Source: Eubacterium coprostanoligenes (lineage in GTDB: Bacteria > Bacillota > Clostridia > Oscillospirales > Acutalibacteraceae). From it: 64,000 bases of DNA. The position numbers and the translations under genes were made by a program. Below are positions 1 to 6,983 of this stretch, one piece after another. Location of the stretch: NCBI RefSeq assembly GCF_900167205.1, contig NZ_FUWW01000003.1, positions 62,001 to 126,000 of the forward strand, read 5' to 3'. Below the pieces are notes generated by a model. The model was not told where the DNA came from, did not search any database, and was given only the letters and a program-made list of their open reading frames with translations. How positions within the stretch are numbered: the first letter of the stretch is position 1; every line of letters begins with the position of its first letter.

Positions 1-40
1 CGCCGGAAACCCTTGATTTTACTGGGTTTTCCGGCGGAGT
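1..40 (-). terminator. Terminator-like hairpin after tRNA-Arg
   Basis: Two GC-rich arms (positions 1-12 and 24-36) form a long stem around an AT-rich loop, just downstream of the minus-strand tRNA-Arg. The minus-strand T-tract would lie outside the window, so this is inferred. A T run also follows on the plus strand, so it may work in both directions. Confidence 0.55.
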
Positions 41-43
41 TTT

Positions 44-120
44 TGGCGTTCCCGAGGTGATTCGAACACCCGACCTACCGCTTAGGAGGCGGTCGCTCTA
101 TCCAGCTGAGCTACGGAAAC
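44..120 (-). tRNA. tRNA-Arg (anticodon CCU)
   Basis: The reverse complement folds as a full 77-nt cloverleaf. The 7-bp acceptor stem starts GTTTCCG and is closed by CGGGAAC, and CCA is encoded at 44-46. The D-arm is GCTCAGCTGGATAGAGC. The anticodon loop CTCCTAA has anticodon CCU, which reads AGG. The T-loop is TTCGAAT. It has its own consensus promoter at 139-167. Confidence 0.96.
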
Positions 121-138
121 ATCTTTAAAATCTATTCA

Positions 139-167
139 ATTATAGGTACAAACTTACTCAATGTCAA
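139..167 (-). promoter_or_regulatory. Promoter of tRNA-Arg
   Basis: On the minus strand a perfect -35 TTGACA (162-167) is followed after 17 nt by a perfect -10 TATAAT (139-144), about 20 nt before the tRNA. A 7-bp hairpin at 169-187 lies immediately upstream and could insulate the promoter from the truncated tRNA copy. Confidence 0.85.
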
Positions 168-203
168 TCGCCTTTGCCCGAAAGGCGGTCGTTATAACAT
201 ATT

Positions 204-243
204 CTTAGGAGGCAGTCGCTCTATCCTACTGAGCTACGGAGAC
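204..243 (-). pseudogene. Truncated tRNA-Arg copy (5' half only)
   Basis: Forty nucleotides match the 5' half of the neighbouring tRNA-Arg with only a few substitutions. Acceptor 5' strand, D-arm, anticodon 5' strand and loop are present, and the match stops just after the loop sequence CCTAAG. There is no 3' anticodon strand, T-arm or acceptor 3' strand, so no mature tRNA can form. It keeps a perfect consensus promoter upstream (302-330). This may be a duplication remnant or a scar from tRNA-targeted integration; the latter is inference. Confidence 0.8.
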
Positions 244-301
244 ATATTTTGCAAGAAAACGAAATTCAATTCGTTTTGTCATTATCTTTGCGACAATTTT
301 A

Positions 302-330
302 ATTATAATTATATTCTGCCCGATTGTCAA
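302..330 (-). promoter_or_regulatory. Promoter upstream of the tRNA-Arg half
   Basis: On the minus strand TTGACA (325-330) and TATAAT (302-307) are separated by 17 nt. The only thing downstream before the next hairpin is the truncated tRNA copy. Confidence 0.75.
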
Positions 331-340
331 CCGAGCAAAC

Positions 341-372
341 AAAAAACATCCGCAATCCTGCGACTGCGGATG
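341..372 (-). terminator. Terminator of rplU-prp-rpmA operon
   Basis: On the minus strand CATCCGCA (372-365) pairs with TGCGGATG (354-347) around a 10-nt loop and is followed by six T's, a few nucleotides after the rpmA stop. Confidence 0.85.
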
Positions 373-382
373 AATCTGTCAA

Positions 383-667
383 TTACTGCTCAACTGGGTA
401 AACAGAAACCTTTTTTCTGTCCTTGCCCATTCTTTCGAATCTAACTGTACCGTCTACGAGAGCAAAAAGTGTGTCGTCCTTGCCGATACCTACATTAGTA
501 CCAGGGTGGATGTGTGTGCCTCTTTGACGATAAAGGATGTTGCCTGCAAGTACGAACTGACCGTCAGCTCTCTTTGCGCCCAAACGCTTTGATTCGCTGT
601 CTCTGCCGTTCTTTGTAGAACCCATACCTTTTTTATGAGCAAAAAGTTGTACATTAAGCTTAAGCAT
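383..667 (-). CDS. rpmA: Large ribosomal subunit protein bL27
   Basis: This is a 94-residue bL27. The family core ([14 protein letters not shown]) begins at residue 11. It is preceded by the Firmicute-type extension [10 protein letters not shown], which in Staphylococcus is removed by the protease Prp after the LFA motif so that the mature N terminus can reach the peptidyl-transferase centre. The putative protease gene is directly upstream in the same operon (2-nt gap), downstream of rplU. A strong terminator follows. Length and sequence are normal for the family. Confidence 0.98.
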   Translation of the reverse strand: MLKLNVQLFAHKKGMGSTKNGRDSESKRLGAKRADGQFVLAGNILYRQRGTHIHPGTNVGIGKDDTLFALVDGTVRFERMGKDRKKVSVYPVEQ

Positions 668-669
668 AA

Positions 670-987
670 TTACACCTCCGATATAGTTACTTTTATGTTT
701 TGAGGATAATCTTTTTGGAGTTCCGTCATATGAAGAACCAAACCGTTGAGAATATCCTGCGCCTTTTCCGGTGATGACTTGATGCGCAATGACATATATC
801 CGTCGGAAGCAGAAGCACGGGCATCAAGTTTGATAACATCCGTGATTGTGTTTGCCGTGAGATAACATGCACTGCTGATGAATGCACACAAAACATCATT
901 GCCCTCGTCGGCAAATCCGGTGTGACCTTTGCATTCAAATCCTGTAAGCATATCACCGCTTTTGAAAAATTCTATTCTGTTAATCAT
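670..987 (-). CDS. prp: Ribosomal-processing cysteine protease Prp
   Basis: This small cysteine protease cleaves the N-terminal extension of bL27. I place the start at the ATG at 987 rather than the in-frame TTG at 999. From that ATG the family motif [15 protein letters not shown] puts the catalytic pair at His22 and Cys34, as in the characterised staphylococcal enzyme. It has the usual position between rplU and rpmA. No strong ribosome-binding site is visible between the rplU stop and this start, so translation probably depends on coupling to rplU. Confidence 0.93.
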   Translation of the reverse strand: MINRIEFFKSGDMLTGFECKGHTGFADEGNDVLCAFISSACYLTANTITDVIKLDARASASDGYMSLRIKSSPEKAQDILNGLVLHMTELQKDYPQNIKVTISEV

Positions 988-999
988 TAAATCAAACAA

Positions 1000-1308
1000 T
1001 TAAGCGTTAATCTTTGTGATCTCAACCTTTGTGTAAGGCTGTCTGTGACCCATCTTGCGCTTTTCGTTCTTCTTTGGCTTGTAGGTGAAAACAGTGATTT
1101 TCTTGCCCTTGCCGTTCTTAACAACTGTTGCGTCAACAGTAGCCTTTGCGCAATCCTTGCCTGCCTTAAGACCCTTGTCTGTACCAACTGCAAGAACCTG
1201 ATCGAAAGTGATTTTTGCTTCTGCTTCTGCATCGAGCTTTTCGATGTAAAGAACATCACCTTCAGATACCTTGTACTGCTTTCCGCCTGTTACGATAACT
1301 GCGTACAT
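1000..1308 (-). CDS. rplU: Large ribosomal subunit protein bL21
   Basis: This 102-residue bL21 starts [14 protein letters not shown], the diagnostic N terminus, and contains the basic [17 protein letters not shown] region that contacts 23S rRNA. It is the first gene of the rplU-prp-rpmA operon, with GGAGAG upstream of the ATG and a consensus promoter at 1395-1422. Confidence 0.98.
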   Translation of the reverse strand: MYAVIVTGGKQYKVSEGDVLYIEKLDAEAEAKITFDQVLAVGTDKGLKAGKDCAKATVDATVVKNGKGKKITVFTYKPKKNEKRKMGHRQPYTKVEITKINA

Positions 1309-1388
1309 AGTAATAACTCTCCTTCATAAGTCTCGCTACGATAGGCGAACGCACCGAGGTGTATTTCTTACTGCCCATAATATGCGGC
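1309..1388 (-). promoter_or_regulatory. Candidate L21 leader (autoregulatory 5' UTR of rplU)
   Basis: About 80 nt lie between the predicted transcription start and the rplU ATG. The minus-strand sequence contains complementary segments (ACCTCGGTGCGTTCG and CGTAGCGAG among others) that can form a compact stem. A structured L21 leader upstream of rplU is established in Firmicutes. Assignment here rests on position and foldability, not on a covariance match. Confidence 0.5.
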
Positions 1389-1394
1389 TTAATT

Positions 1395-1422
1395 ATTATA
1401 GCAGAATAAAGTAAAATGTCAA
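1395..1422 (-). promoter_or_regulatory. Promoter of rplU operon
   Basis: On the minus strand a perfect TTGACA (1417-1422) and perfect TATAAT (1395-1400) are separated by 16 nt. Confidence 0.88.
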
Positions 1423-1446
1423 GAGGTAAATTGAATAATTTATTTA

Positions 1447-1494
1447 TAGGCGAACACAGTTCGCCCCTACGGTGTCGAAACCTTCCCAAGGTTC
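1447..1494. repeat. Small palindromic intergenic repeat
   Basis: GGCGAAC and GTTCGCC form a perfect short inverted repeat, followed by CCCTACGGTGTCG and the GAAACCTTCCCAAGGTTC palindrome. It lies between the rplU promoter and the tRNA-Val terminator. No ORF or recognised RNA family was seen. It resembles short palindromic repeats scattered in clostridial genomes; no other full copy was seen in this window. Confidence 0.35.
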
Positions 1495-1514
1495 GAGCAC
1501 CTAAATCACTCAAT

Positions 1515-1553
1515 AAAAAAACATAGACACTCAAAAGAGTGTCTATGTTTTTT
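1515..1553 (-). terminator. Terminator of tRNA-Val
   Basis: ACATAGACACT (1521-1531) pairs perfectly with AGTGTCTATGT (1538-1548) over a 6-nt loop. T-tracts exist on both strands, so it is bidirectional in form. It starts immediately past the tRNA CCA end. Confidence 0.88.
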
Positions 1554-1628
1554 GGTGGAAACAACAGGGCTCGAACCTGTGACCCTCTGCTTGTAAGGCA
1601 GATGCTCTCCCAGCTGAGCTATGCTTCC
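1553..1628 (-). tRNA. tRNA-Val (anticodon UAC)
   Basis: The reverse complement is a 76-nt cloverleaf. The acceptor GGAAGCA pairs with TGTTTCC, and CCA is encoded at 1553-1555. The D-loop contains AGCTGGGA, the anticodon loop is CTTACAA (UAC, reading GUA), and the T-loop is TTCGAGC. Confidence 0.96.
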
Positions 1629-1694
1629 GTGGTCAACGACATTTATTATAGCATAAATTTTTCATTTGTCAATAGAAATTTAATAATTTTTTAT

Positions 1695-1723
1695 TTTACA
1701 AAGCGAAACATATATGATAATAT
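1695..1723 (+). promoter_or_regulatory. Promoter of coaX-metY unit
   Basis: TTTACA (1695-1700) and TAATAT (1718-1723) are separated by 17 nt, about 30 nt before the coaX start. No other promoter is evident before the terminator at 4357. Confidence 0.6.
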
Positions 1724-1756
1724 ATATTAGATACAATTTAAAGTGAGGTAATGACT

Positions 1757-2515
1757 ATGTTACTTGCAGTTGATGTGGGCAATACCAACATCGTGCTTGG
1801 CGTTATTGACGGTGAGGAACTTGTCAGTTCAGGCAGGGTTTCCACCAATATATACGAAACAGAAGACGAATGTGCAATGAAGATATATTCTTTTTTGAAT
1901 TTGCACAACAACATACAAATTGACGGTGCAATCATTTCTTCGGTTGTTCCGGCACTTGTTACCACGCTGAAAAAAGCAATCTACACCGTTTGCAAGGTGA
2001 ATGCAATAGTTGTCGGTCCCGGAATAAAGACAGGACTTTCGATAAAAATTGATGACCCGGCACAGCTTGGTGCAGACCTTGTTGTGGGTGCGGTTGCGGC
2101 AAAAGAAAAATATCCGCAGCCGACAATCATCTTTGACTTGGGCACTGCAACCACAGGCTCGGTGCTCGACAAAGACGGCAACTTCTTGGGCGGAACAATC
2201 ACAACAGGCGTGAAAACATCCATCAACGCATTAACAGCAGGTGCAGCTTTGCTTCCGCAGATTGACATAGCAGCACCGAAAAAAATCATCGGCACAAATT
2301 CAATCGAGAGTATGCAATCGGGATGCGTCATCGGCACAGCGTGTATGATTGACGGACTCATTGACAAATTTGAGCAAGAACTCGGCGAAAAGGCAACGGT
2401 TGTTGTCACAGGCGGTCTTGGCAAATCAATAGCAAAAAATTGCAGTCACGATATGATAATTGATGAAAATCTTTTGATTGACGGACTGCGAATTATATAT
2501 AACAAAAACAAATAA
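1757..2515 (+). CDS. coaX: Type III pantothenate kinase
   Basis: The enzyme phosphorylates pantothenate, the first step of coenzyme A synthesis, in the cytoplasm. The N-terminal phosphate-binding motif DVGNTN, a FDLGTATT motif near residue 125 and a VVVTGGLG motif near the C terminus define the CoaX branch of the ASKHA superfamily. At 252 residues the length is typical. I choose the ATG at 1757 over the one at 1751 because the GAGGT at 1743-1747 then has 9-nt spacing. metY follows after 25 nt in the same transcript. Confidence 0.95.
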   Translation: MLLAVDVGNTNIVLGVIDGEELVSSGRVSTNIYETEDECAMKIYSFLNLHNNIQIDGAIISSVVPALVTTLKKAIYTVCKVNAIVVGPGIKTGLSIKIDDPAQLGADLVVGAVAAKEKYPQPTIIFDLGTATTGSVLDKDGNFLGGTITTGVKTSINALTAGAALLPQIDIAAPKKIIGTNSIESMQSGCVIGTACMIDGLIDKFEQELGEKATVVVTGGLGKSIAKNCSHDMIIDENLLIDGLRIIYNKNK

Positions 2516-2540
2516 TTTCTTTTTAGAGAGGACAATTAAA

Positions 2541-3809
2541 ATGAAGCTTGATACTATTTGTGTGCAAGGCACATACAAACCAAAAAACGGTGAACCACGA
2601 GTTATACCGATTGTTCAATCAACAACATTCAAATACGACAGCAGTGCCGAGATGGGCGACCTTTTCGATTTGAAAAAGAGCGGATATTTTTATTCACGAC
2701 TTCAAAACCCAACCTGCGACAATGTTGCCTCAAAAATAGCGGCTCTTGAGGGCGGTGTGGCAGGAATGCTCACAAGCTCGGGTCAGGCAGCAAACTTCTA
2801 TGCAGTGTTCAACATTGCACAGGCAGGCGACCACATTGTGTCATCATCTGCAATCTACGGCGGAACATTCAATCTTTTCAATGTCACAATGAGAAAGCTC
2901 GGAATTGATTTCACATTCGTTTCACCAACCGCAACAGAGGAAGAACTCCAAGCTGCCATCAAGCCAAACACAAAGGCAATTTTCGGCGAAACAATTTCTA
3001 ACCCAAGCCTTGATATTTTGGACATCGAAACATTTGCAAAGGTTGCTCACAAGAACGGAATTCCGCTCATCGTTGACAACACATTTGCAACACCTATCAA
3101 CTGCCGTGTATTTGATTTCGGCGTTGACATTGTTACACATTCAACAACAAAATATATGGAAGGTCACGCATCAACAATCGGCGGTGCAATCGTTGACAGC
3201 GGTAATTTTGACTGGACTCAAAACGACAAATATCCGGGACTCACAACTCCTGACGACAGCTACCACGGTGTTGTTTATACCGACACATTCGGCAAAGGCG
3301 CATACATCACAAAAGCAACCGTTCAGCTTATGAGAGATTTGGGTTCTGTTCAATCACCAAACGAAGCATTCCTTTTGAATGTCGGTCTTGAATCATTGCA
3401 TTTGAGAATTCAAAGACATTGCGAAAACGCAAAAAAGGTTGCAGAGTATCTTGAAAATCATCCAAAAATCGAATGGGTTAAGTGTTCAATGCTTCCAAGC
3501 GACAGCCAATACGCACTTGCTCAAAAATATATGCCAAACGGCACTTGCGGTGTTGTTTCATTCGGCGTTAAGGGTGGCAGAAATGCGGCAACAACATTTA
3601 TGGACAGCCTTGAATTGGCAGCCGTTGTTACCCATGTTGCAGATGCAAGAACATGTTGCCTGCACCCTGCATCAACAACTCACCGTCAGTTGACAGACGA
3701 GCAACTTGCAGAATGCGGTGTTACACCTGACTTGGTAAGATTTTCCTGCGGTATCGAAGCTGCAGAGGACATCATCGCAGACATCGAGCAAGCACTCAAC
3801 AAAATTTAA
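2541..3809 (+). CDS. metY: O-acetylhomoserine sulfhydrylase (PLP enzyme)
   Basis: This is a Cys/Met-metabolism PLP enzyme of 422 residues that forms homocysteine from O-acetylhomoserine and sulfide. YSRLQNPT near residue 50, TSSGQAAN near residue 80, VDNTFATP near residue 178 and the PLP lysine Lys204 in HSTTKY mark the MetY branch; cystathionine gamma-synthases are usually shorter (about 380). An in-frame ATG 63 nt upstream lies inside coaX. The start at 2541 has AGAGAGGA at good spacing. Exact substrate (O-acetyl versus O-succinyl) is not certain from reading. Confidence 0.9.
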   Translation: MKLDTICVQGTYKPKNGEPRVIPIVQSTTFKYDSSAEMGDLFDLKKSGYFYSRLQNPTCDNVASKIAALEGGVAGMLTSSGQAANFYAVFNIAQAGDHIVSSSAIYGGTFNLFNVTMRKLGIDFTFVSPTATEEELQAAIKPNTKAIFGETISNPSLDILDIETFAKVAHKNGIPLIVDNTFATPINCRVFDFGVDIVTHSTTKYMEGHASTIGGAIVDSGNFDWTQNDKYPGLTTPDDSYHGVVYTDTFGKGAYITKATVQLMRDLGSVQSPNEAFLLNVGLESLHLRIQRHCENAKKVAEYLENHPKIEWVKCSMLPSDSQYALAQKYMPNGTCGVVSFGVKGGRNAATTFMDSLELAAVVTHVADARTCCLHPASTTHRQLTDEQLAECGVTPDLVRFSCGIEAAEDIIADIEQALNKI

Positions 3810-3826
3810 CCAAAGGAGATTTTACA

Positions 3827-4078
3827 ATGCTTGAATACAGATACGACACTCAGCTTCTCATCGAGGGCACAGACCTTGACGAGGACGTAATCAACGATTA
3901 CTTTGTGGAGCACTTCAAGGGCGACTGCCTCATCGCAGTCGGTGACGAGGATTTAATCAAAATCCACTACCACACCAACGAGCCGTGGAAAGTTTTGGAA
4001 TATTGCAGAAGTCTTGGCGAAATCTACGATATTGTTATCGAAGATATGGACAGACAAGAGAGAGGGCTTAAAGGCTGA
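3827..4078 (+). CDS. Stand-alone FakA/DAK-like domain protein (83 aa)
   Basis: The protein resembles one internal segment of FakA-type (DhaL/DAK-like) kinases. It has the pattern EYRYDTQLLIEG, then DLDEDVINDYF, GDCLIAVGDEDLIKIHYHTN, EVLEYC-like spacing and a final IEDMDRQ. The kinase domain itself is absent, so it cannot phosphorylate fatty acids alone; it may be a regulatory or binding module. It has a good AAGGAG at 3814, starts 17 nt after metY, and its TGA overlaps the next ATG. The function is unknown. Confidence 0.7.
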   Translation: MLEYRYDTQLLIEGTDLDEDVINDYFVEHFKGDCLIAVGDEDLIKIHYHTNEPWKVLEYCRSLGEIYDIVIEDMDRQERGLKG

Positions 4079-4344
4079 TGAAAATTAAAAAAGGCTTCAC
4101 CGTGCGAAACATTGCAGGCTCGGACATTGTTGTTCCAGTTGGCAATGCAGAAAAAATATTCAACGGAATGATTACCCTCAACGAAAGCGGAGCGTTTTTT
4201 TGGAACGCATTGCTCAAAGACACCACCGTTGACGAAGTCGTAAAAAAGGTTACTTCCGAATACGATGTTGACGAAGAAAGAGCAAAAGCCGATGTTGAAA
4301 AATTCATTGAACAACTCCGAGAAAACAACCTCATAGAAGAATAA
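4078..4344 (+). CDS. Orphan PqqD-like protein (88 aa)
   Basis: This small winged-helix-like protein has the PqqD pattern: KGFTVRNIAGSDIVVP at the N terminus, a central LNESGAFFWNALL and a C-terminal helix ending in FIEQLRENNLIEE. PqqD domains bind leader peptides and present them to radical-SAM or other RiPP enzymes. No precursor peptide or radical-SAM maturase is adjacent. Its ATG overlaps the TGA of the upstream FakA-like gene, implying translational coupling. It is the last gene before the terminator at 4357. Confidence 0.8.
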   Translation: MKIKKGFTVRNIAGSDIVVPVGNAEKIFNGMITLNESGAFFWNALLKDTTVDEVVKKVTSEYDVDEERAKADVEKFIEQLRENNLIEE

Positions 4345-4356
4345 GCAAAACAAGTA

Positions 4357-4390
4357 AGCCCCACCGATTCTATTCGGTGGGGCTATTTTT
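4357..4390. terminator. Bidirectional terminator between the PqqD-like gene and the endolysin
   Basis: AGCCCCACCG (4357-4366) pairs perfectly with CGGTGGGGCT (4375-4384) across an 8-nt loop, with a T-tract on the plus side. It separates the convergent metY unit and the lysis cassette. Confidence 0.85.
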
Positions 4391-5006
4391 ACGGCTTAAT
4401 TAATTTTCCTTTTTTGAGTAACGCAAGCATTTTTTCATTTTGTTCGGGTGTACCCTTATAATCTTTGATTTTATTCTTAACGGCAATCTTTTTTCGATAA
4501 TCAAAATCGCTTTTTGCACCAATCGCCTCCAAAGCATCAACTATGCTCAGACTGTCACCCTTATAGCTCTTAAAGCATTTTACCGTGCTTTTCTTCTTTT
4601 TAGGTCGAAGAACACCCAAAAACGAAGTGTAGCTATGCTTGACAAGGGTCATCGGTTCGTGCTTTGCTCTTGGAAAATTTTGGTCGTAAGAATAAAAATA
4701 CGAGGTTGTTCCCTCGCCCGTCGCAACAGAAATGTGACCGTTTCCGCTTCTTGATGTGAACACGCAAAGGTCGCCCTTTTTCGGAACAAACTCCGCCGTG
4801 TTGTCAATCCATTTAAAGTTCTTTGTGAGGTACTCACTCGTTTTGCGTTTGTTGTAATATTCAATTGCATTGCCTATGCTTTCAGGCTTCACCCCGAGAA
4901 CATTCTTGATATAATGCTTTGCAAGGTCAACACACTGAACTCCGTAAACGCCGTCATAATCAATGCTTTTACCGAGATTTTGGCTCACCCATTTTTCAAA
5001 TGTCAT
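4389..5006 (-). CDS. CHAP-domain phage endolysin
   Basis: The N-terminal half is a CHAP cysteine peptidase/amidase: QCVDLAKHY near residue 25 carries the nucleophilic Cys, and GNGHISVATG near residue 90 carries the His. The C-terminal 50 residues (SLSIVDALEAIGA to KGKLIKP) match the small cell-wall-binding module common on clostridial phage endolysins. The ATG at 5006 overlaps the holin TGA (TGATG), which favours it over the ATG at 5012. It is the last gene of a three-gene lysis cassette; no phage structural genes adjoin. Confidence 0.9.
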   Translation of the reverse strand: MTFEKWVSQNLGKSIDYDGVYGVQCVDLAKHYIKNVLGVKPESIGNAIEYYNKRKTSEYLTKNFKWIDNTAEFVPKKGDLCVFTSRSGNGHISVATGEGTTSYFYSYDQNFPRAKHEPMTLVKHSYTSFLGVLRPKKKKSTVKCFKSYKGDSLSIVDALEAIGAKSDFDYRKKIAVKNKIKDYKGTPEQNEKMLALLKKGKLIKP

Positions 5007-5212
5007 CAACATTCGCCCTCTTTCTTTTCAAGGTTCATCACAGCGGAAATCCCTGCGGACACCGCCGCAATGAGCAAACCTGTTACTGCAGATTTTACGC
5101 TCACCTTGTCATCGGTAAAATTGATATACATCACATTGACCGTGATATAAGCAAGCGCAGACTGAATAAAAGTTCGCCCTGCTCGTTTTAATGTTGTCTT
5201 TGTACAAGTCAT
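5006..5212 (-). CDS. Holin (r1t-like small membrane protein)
   Basis: This 68-residue protein has two hydrophobic segments (about residues 14-30 and 40-58, the latter AVTGLLIAAVSAGISAVMNL) and a charged C terminus, with an AGRTFIQSALAY motif typical of small Firmicute phage holins. It would permeabilise the membrane so the endolysin reaches peptidoglycan. It has an AAAGGAGG ribosome-binding site and is translationally coupled to the endolysin. Confidence 0.85.
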   Translation of the reverse strand: MTCTKTTLKRAGRTFIQSALAYITVNVMYINFTDDKVSVKSAVTGLLIAAVSAGISAVMNLEKKEGEC

Positions 5213-5258
5213 ATTTGTCCTCCTTTAAAATAAAATTCAAGTTGTCACGGCTCATAAA

Positions 5259-5561
5259 TCACTTGTGTGCCTGTTGGTTTAAATATTTTTGCAATTTGTT
5301 TTTGGCAATCGGTACGGAGTGGTTTGCACCGAGCTGTTCCAAGCCGTCAAGTGCGGCGGAAAGTCCGTAGCAAATAAGCTGATTTTCTTCCTTTAGCCTT
5401 GCAATAGCCTTATCCTGTGCGGTGTTTCGCTCCGACTGCATTCGAGAGTTATTTTTCAGCGAATAAATATATCCTGCAAGCGATTTGCACACACCGAAAA
5501 CAGTTAAGCAAGCCGTTACCACCGCACCGACGGTTATGATAATTTGCGCCAAGCTGTTCAC
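5259..5561 (-). CDS. Holin-associated phage membrane protein (100 aa)
   Basis: There is one N-terminal membrane segment (AQIIITVGAVVTACLTVFGV), then a charged, probably coiled-coil region (RNTAQDKAIARLKEE) and a conserved tail (CYGLSAALDGLEQLGANHSV to LNQQAHK). Proteins with this layout commonly precede holin genes in clostridial phages, where they are often misnamed as transporters. It starts at GTG with AAAGGAG 8 nt upstream and has its own promoter at 5613-5641. Its exact role in lysis is unknown. Confidence 0.75.
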   Translation of the reverse strand: MNSLAQIIITVGAVVTACLTVFGVCKSLAGYIYSLKNNSRMQSERNTAQDKAIARLKEENQLICYGLSAALDGLEQLGANHSVPIAKNKLQKYLNQQAHK

Positions 5562-5612
5562 GCTTTCGCTCCTTTCAAATAAAGGTGCACAGCACCCTCG
5601 GGGACAGCTTCT

Positions 5613-5641
5613 ATATTACATTACATAATATGCCCCTGCAA
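5613..5641 (-). promoter_or_regulatory. Promoter of the lysis cassette
   Basis: On the minus strand TTGCAG (5636-5641) and TAATAT (5613-5618) are separated by 17 nt. The transcript would carry a leader of about 45 nt containing the short palindrome GGTGCTGTGCACC. Confidence 0.5.
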
Positions 5642-5703
5642 CCAAGCGTGTTATTTTGCGGACATCTGATATTCGCTATATGCAACAACAAAAGCATAAA
5701 AAC

Positions 5704-5743
5704 GCAAAAAAATAAGACAGAGCCAAAATCGGTTCTGTCTTTT
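5704..5743 (-). terminator. Terminator of the heat-shock operon
   Basis: AAGACAGA (5714-5721) pairs with TCTGTCTT (5734-5741). On the minus strand the stem is followed by ATTTTTTTGCG. It lies 12 nt past the dnaJ stop. Confidence 0.8.
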
Positions 5744-5754
5744 GATTTGAAATT

Positions 5755-6912
5755 TTATTTTTTCTTGAATTTGTCAAAGAAGCCTTCCTTGCCCTTATTG
5801 GCAACATAGGACTTGTCAAATTCTTTAAGTAACTTCTTTTGTTCCTCGGTGAGTGACTTTGGAATATCAACAACGATATGAACATAAAGGTCGCCCCTTG
5901 AAACGCTGTTAAGTCGCTGAATACCTTTGCCCTTGAGTCTAAACACTTCGTTTGGTTGTGTTCCCGACGGAACGGAATATTCAACATCACCGTCAAGAGT
6001 TGGAATACGCACCTTAACGCCGAGGCAAGCCTCAACAATGCTGATGTGCTTTTCGTAATGAATATCGTAGCCGTCACGGATAAAGTCCTTGTGATCCTCA
6101 ACAATAACACCAACTCGAAGGTCGCCCGCAGGTCCGCCGTTTATACCGGCATCGCCCAAGCCTCTTGCAGTAACAACCTGATTGTTATCAATGCCGGCAG
6201 GAATGTTGATGTCGACCTTTGTTTTTCTGCGAACCTTACCTCTGCCTGCACACTTGGTGCAAGGCTTGTCGATAATTTTACCTGTGCCGTTACAGGTTGG
6301 ACAAGGTCTTGTTGAGCTGACTTGGAAAAATCCGGAGCCTTGCTGAACGGTAATATGACCGCTGCCGCCACACTGTGTACAGGTTTTTGGACTTGTGCCC
6401 TCTGCACAACCTGTGCCGTGACACTTTGAGCAATCCTCTACCTTTGACACCTCAACGGTTTTCTTGCAACCCTTTGCAGCCTCCTCAAAAGAAATGGTAA
6501 CGGTTGTTTGAATATCTCTGCCTCGTTGCGGAGCATTTGGATTTCTGCCTCCGCCAAATCCGCCGAAGCCTCCGCTGCCTCCGAAGAAACTACTGAAAAT
6601 ATCGCCGAGGTCTATATCGCCGTCAAAGCCGAAGCCACCTGCTCCGCCGCCGTATCCGCCTTGGCTTGCCGCATAATTAGGGTCAACGCCGGCAAAGCCG
6701 AATTGGTCGTACTTTGCTCTTTTATCTGCATCGGACAAAACAGAGTAAGCCTCGTTACATTCCTTGAATTTTTCAGCTGCTGATGGGTCGTCCTTGTTCA
6801 AATCGGGATGATATTTTTTTGCAGCCTGACGAAACGCTTTTTTGATTTCGTCATTTGTTGCGCCCTTTTGTACACCGAGCACCTCATAGTAATCTCTTTT
6901 TTGTTCAGGCAT
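5755..6912 (-). CDS. dnaJ: Chaperone protein DnaJ
   Basis: This type I Hsp40 is the co-chaperone that stimulates DnaK ATPase. It has an N-terminal J domain with the HPD motif (KKYHPDLNK near residue 35), a Gly/Phe-rich linker (about 80-125), four zinc-binding CxxCxGxG repeats ([32 protein letters not shown], about 160-230) and the C-terminal peptide-binding domains. The 385-residue length is normal. It is the last gene of hrcA-grpE-dnaK-dnaJ, 71 nt after dnaK. Confidence 0.97.
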   Translation of the reverse strand: MPEQKRDYYEVLGVQKGATNDEIKKAFRQAAKKYHPDLNKDDPSAAEKFKECNEAYSVLSDADKRAKYDQFGFAGVDPNYAASQGGYGGGAGGFGFDGDIDLGDIFSSFFGGSGGFGGFGGGRNPNAPQRGRDIQTTVTISFEEAAKGCKKTVEVSKVEDCSKCHGTGCAEGTSPKTCTQCGGSGHITVQQGSGFFQVSSTRPCPTCNGTGKIIDKPCTKCAGRGKVRRKTKVDINIPAGIDNNQVVTARGLGDAGINGGPAGDLRVGVIVEDHKDFIRDGYDIHYEKHISIVEACLGVKVRIPTLDGDVEYSVPSGTQPNEVFRLKGKGIQRLNSVSRGDLYVHIVVDIPKSLTEEQKKLLKEFDKSYVANKGKEGFFDKFKKK

Positions 6913-6983
6913 AAATTGATTGCCCTCCTATTATATCACAGAATGGGTGACCGAAGCCACCCCGTCCTGCTTATTGATTTTTA

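Noticed and set aside
204-243. A second functional tRNA-Arg
   Set aside because: Only the 5' half is present; T-arm and 3' acceptor strand are missing.
1539-1730. Plus-strand ORF starting MSMFFGGNNRARTC
   Set aside because: It is the antisense translation of tRNA-Val, a well-known false ORF type, with no ribosome-binding site.
4078-4344. RiPP biosynthetic cluster
   Set aside because: Only a PqqD-like domain is present; no precursor peptide, radical-SAM enzyme, protease or exporter is nearby.
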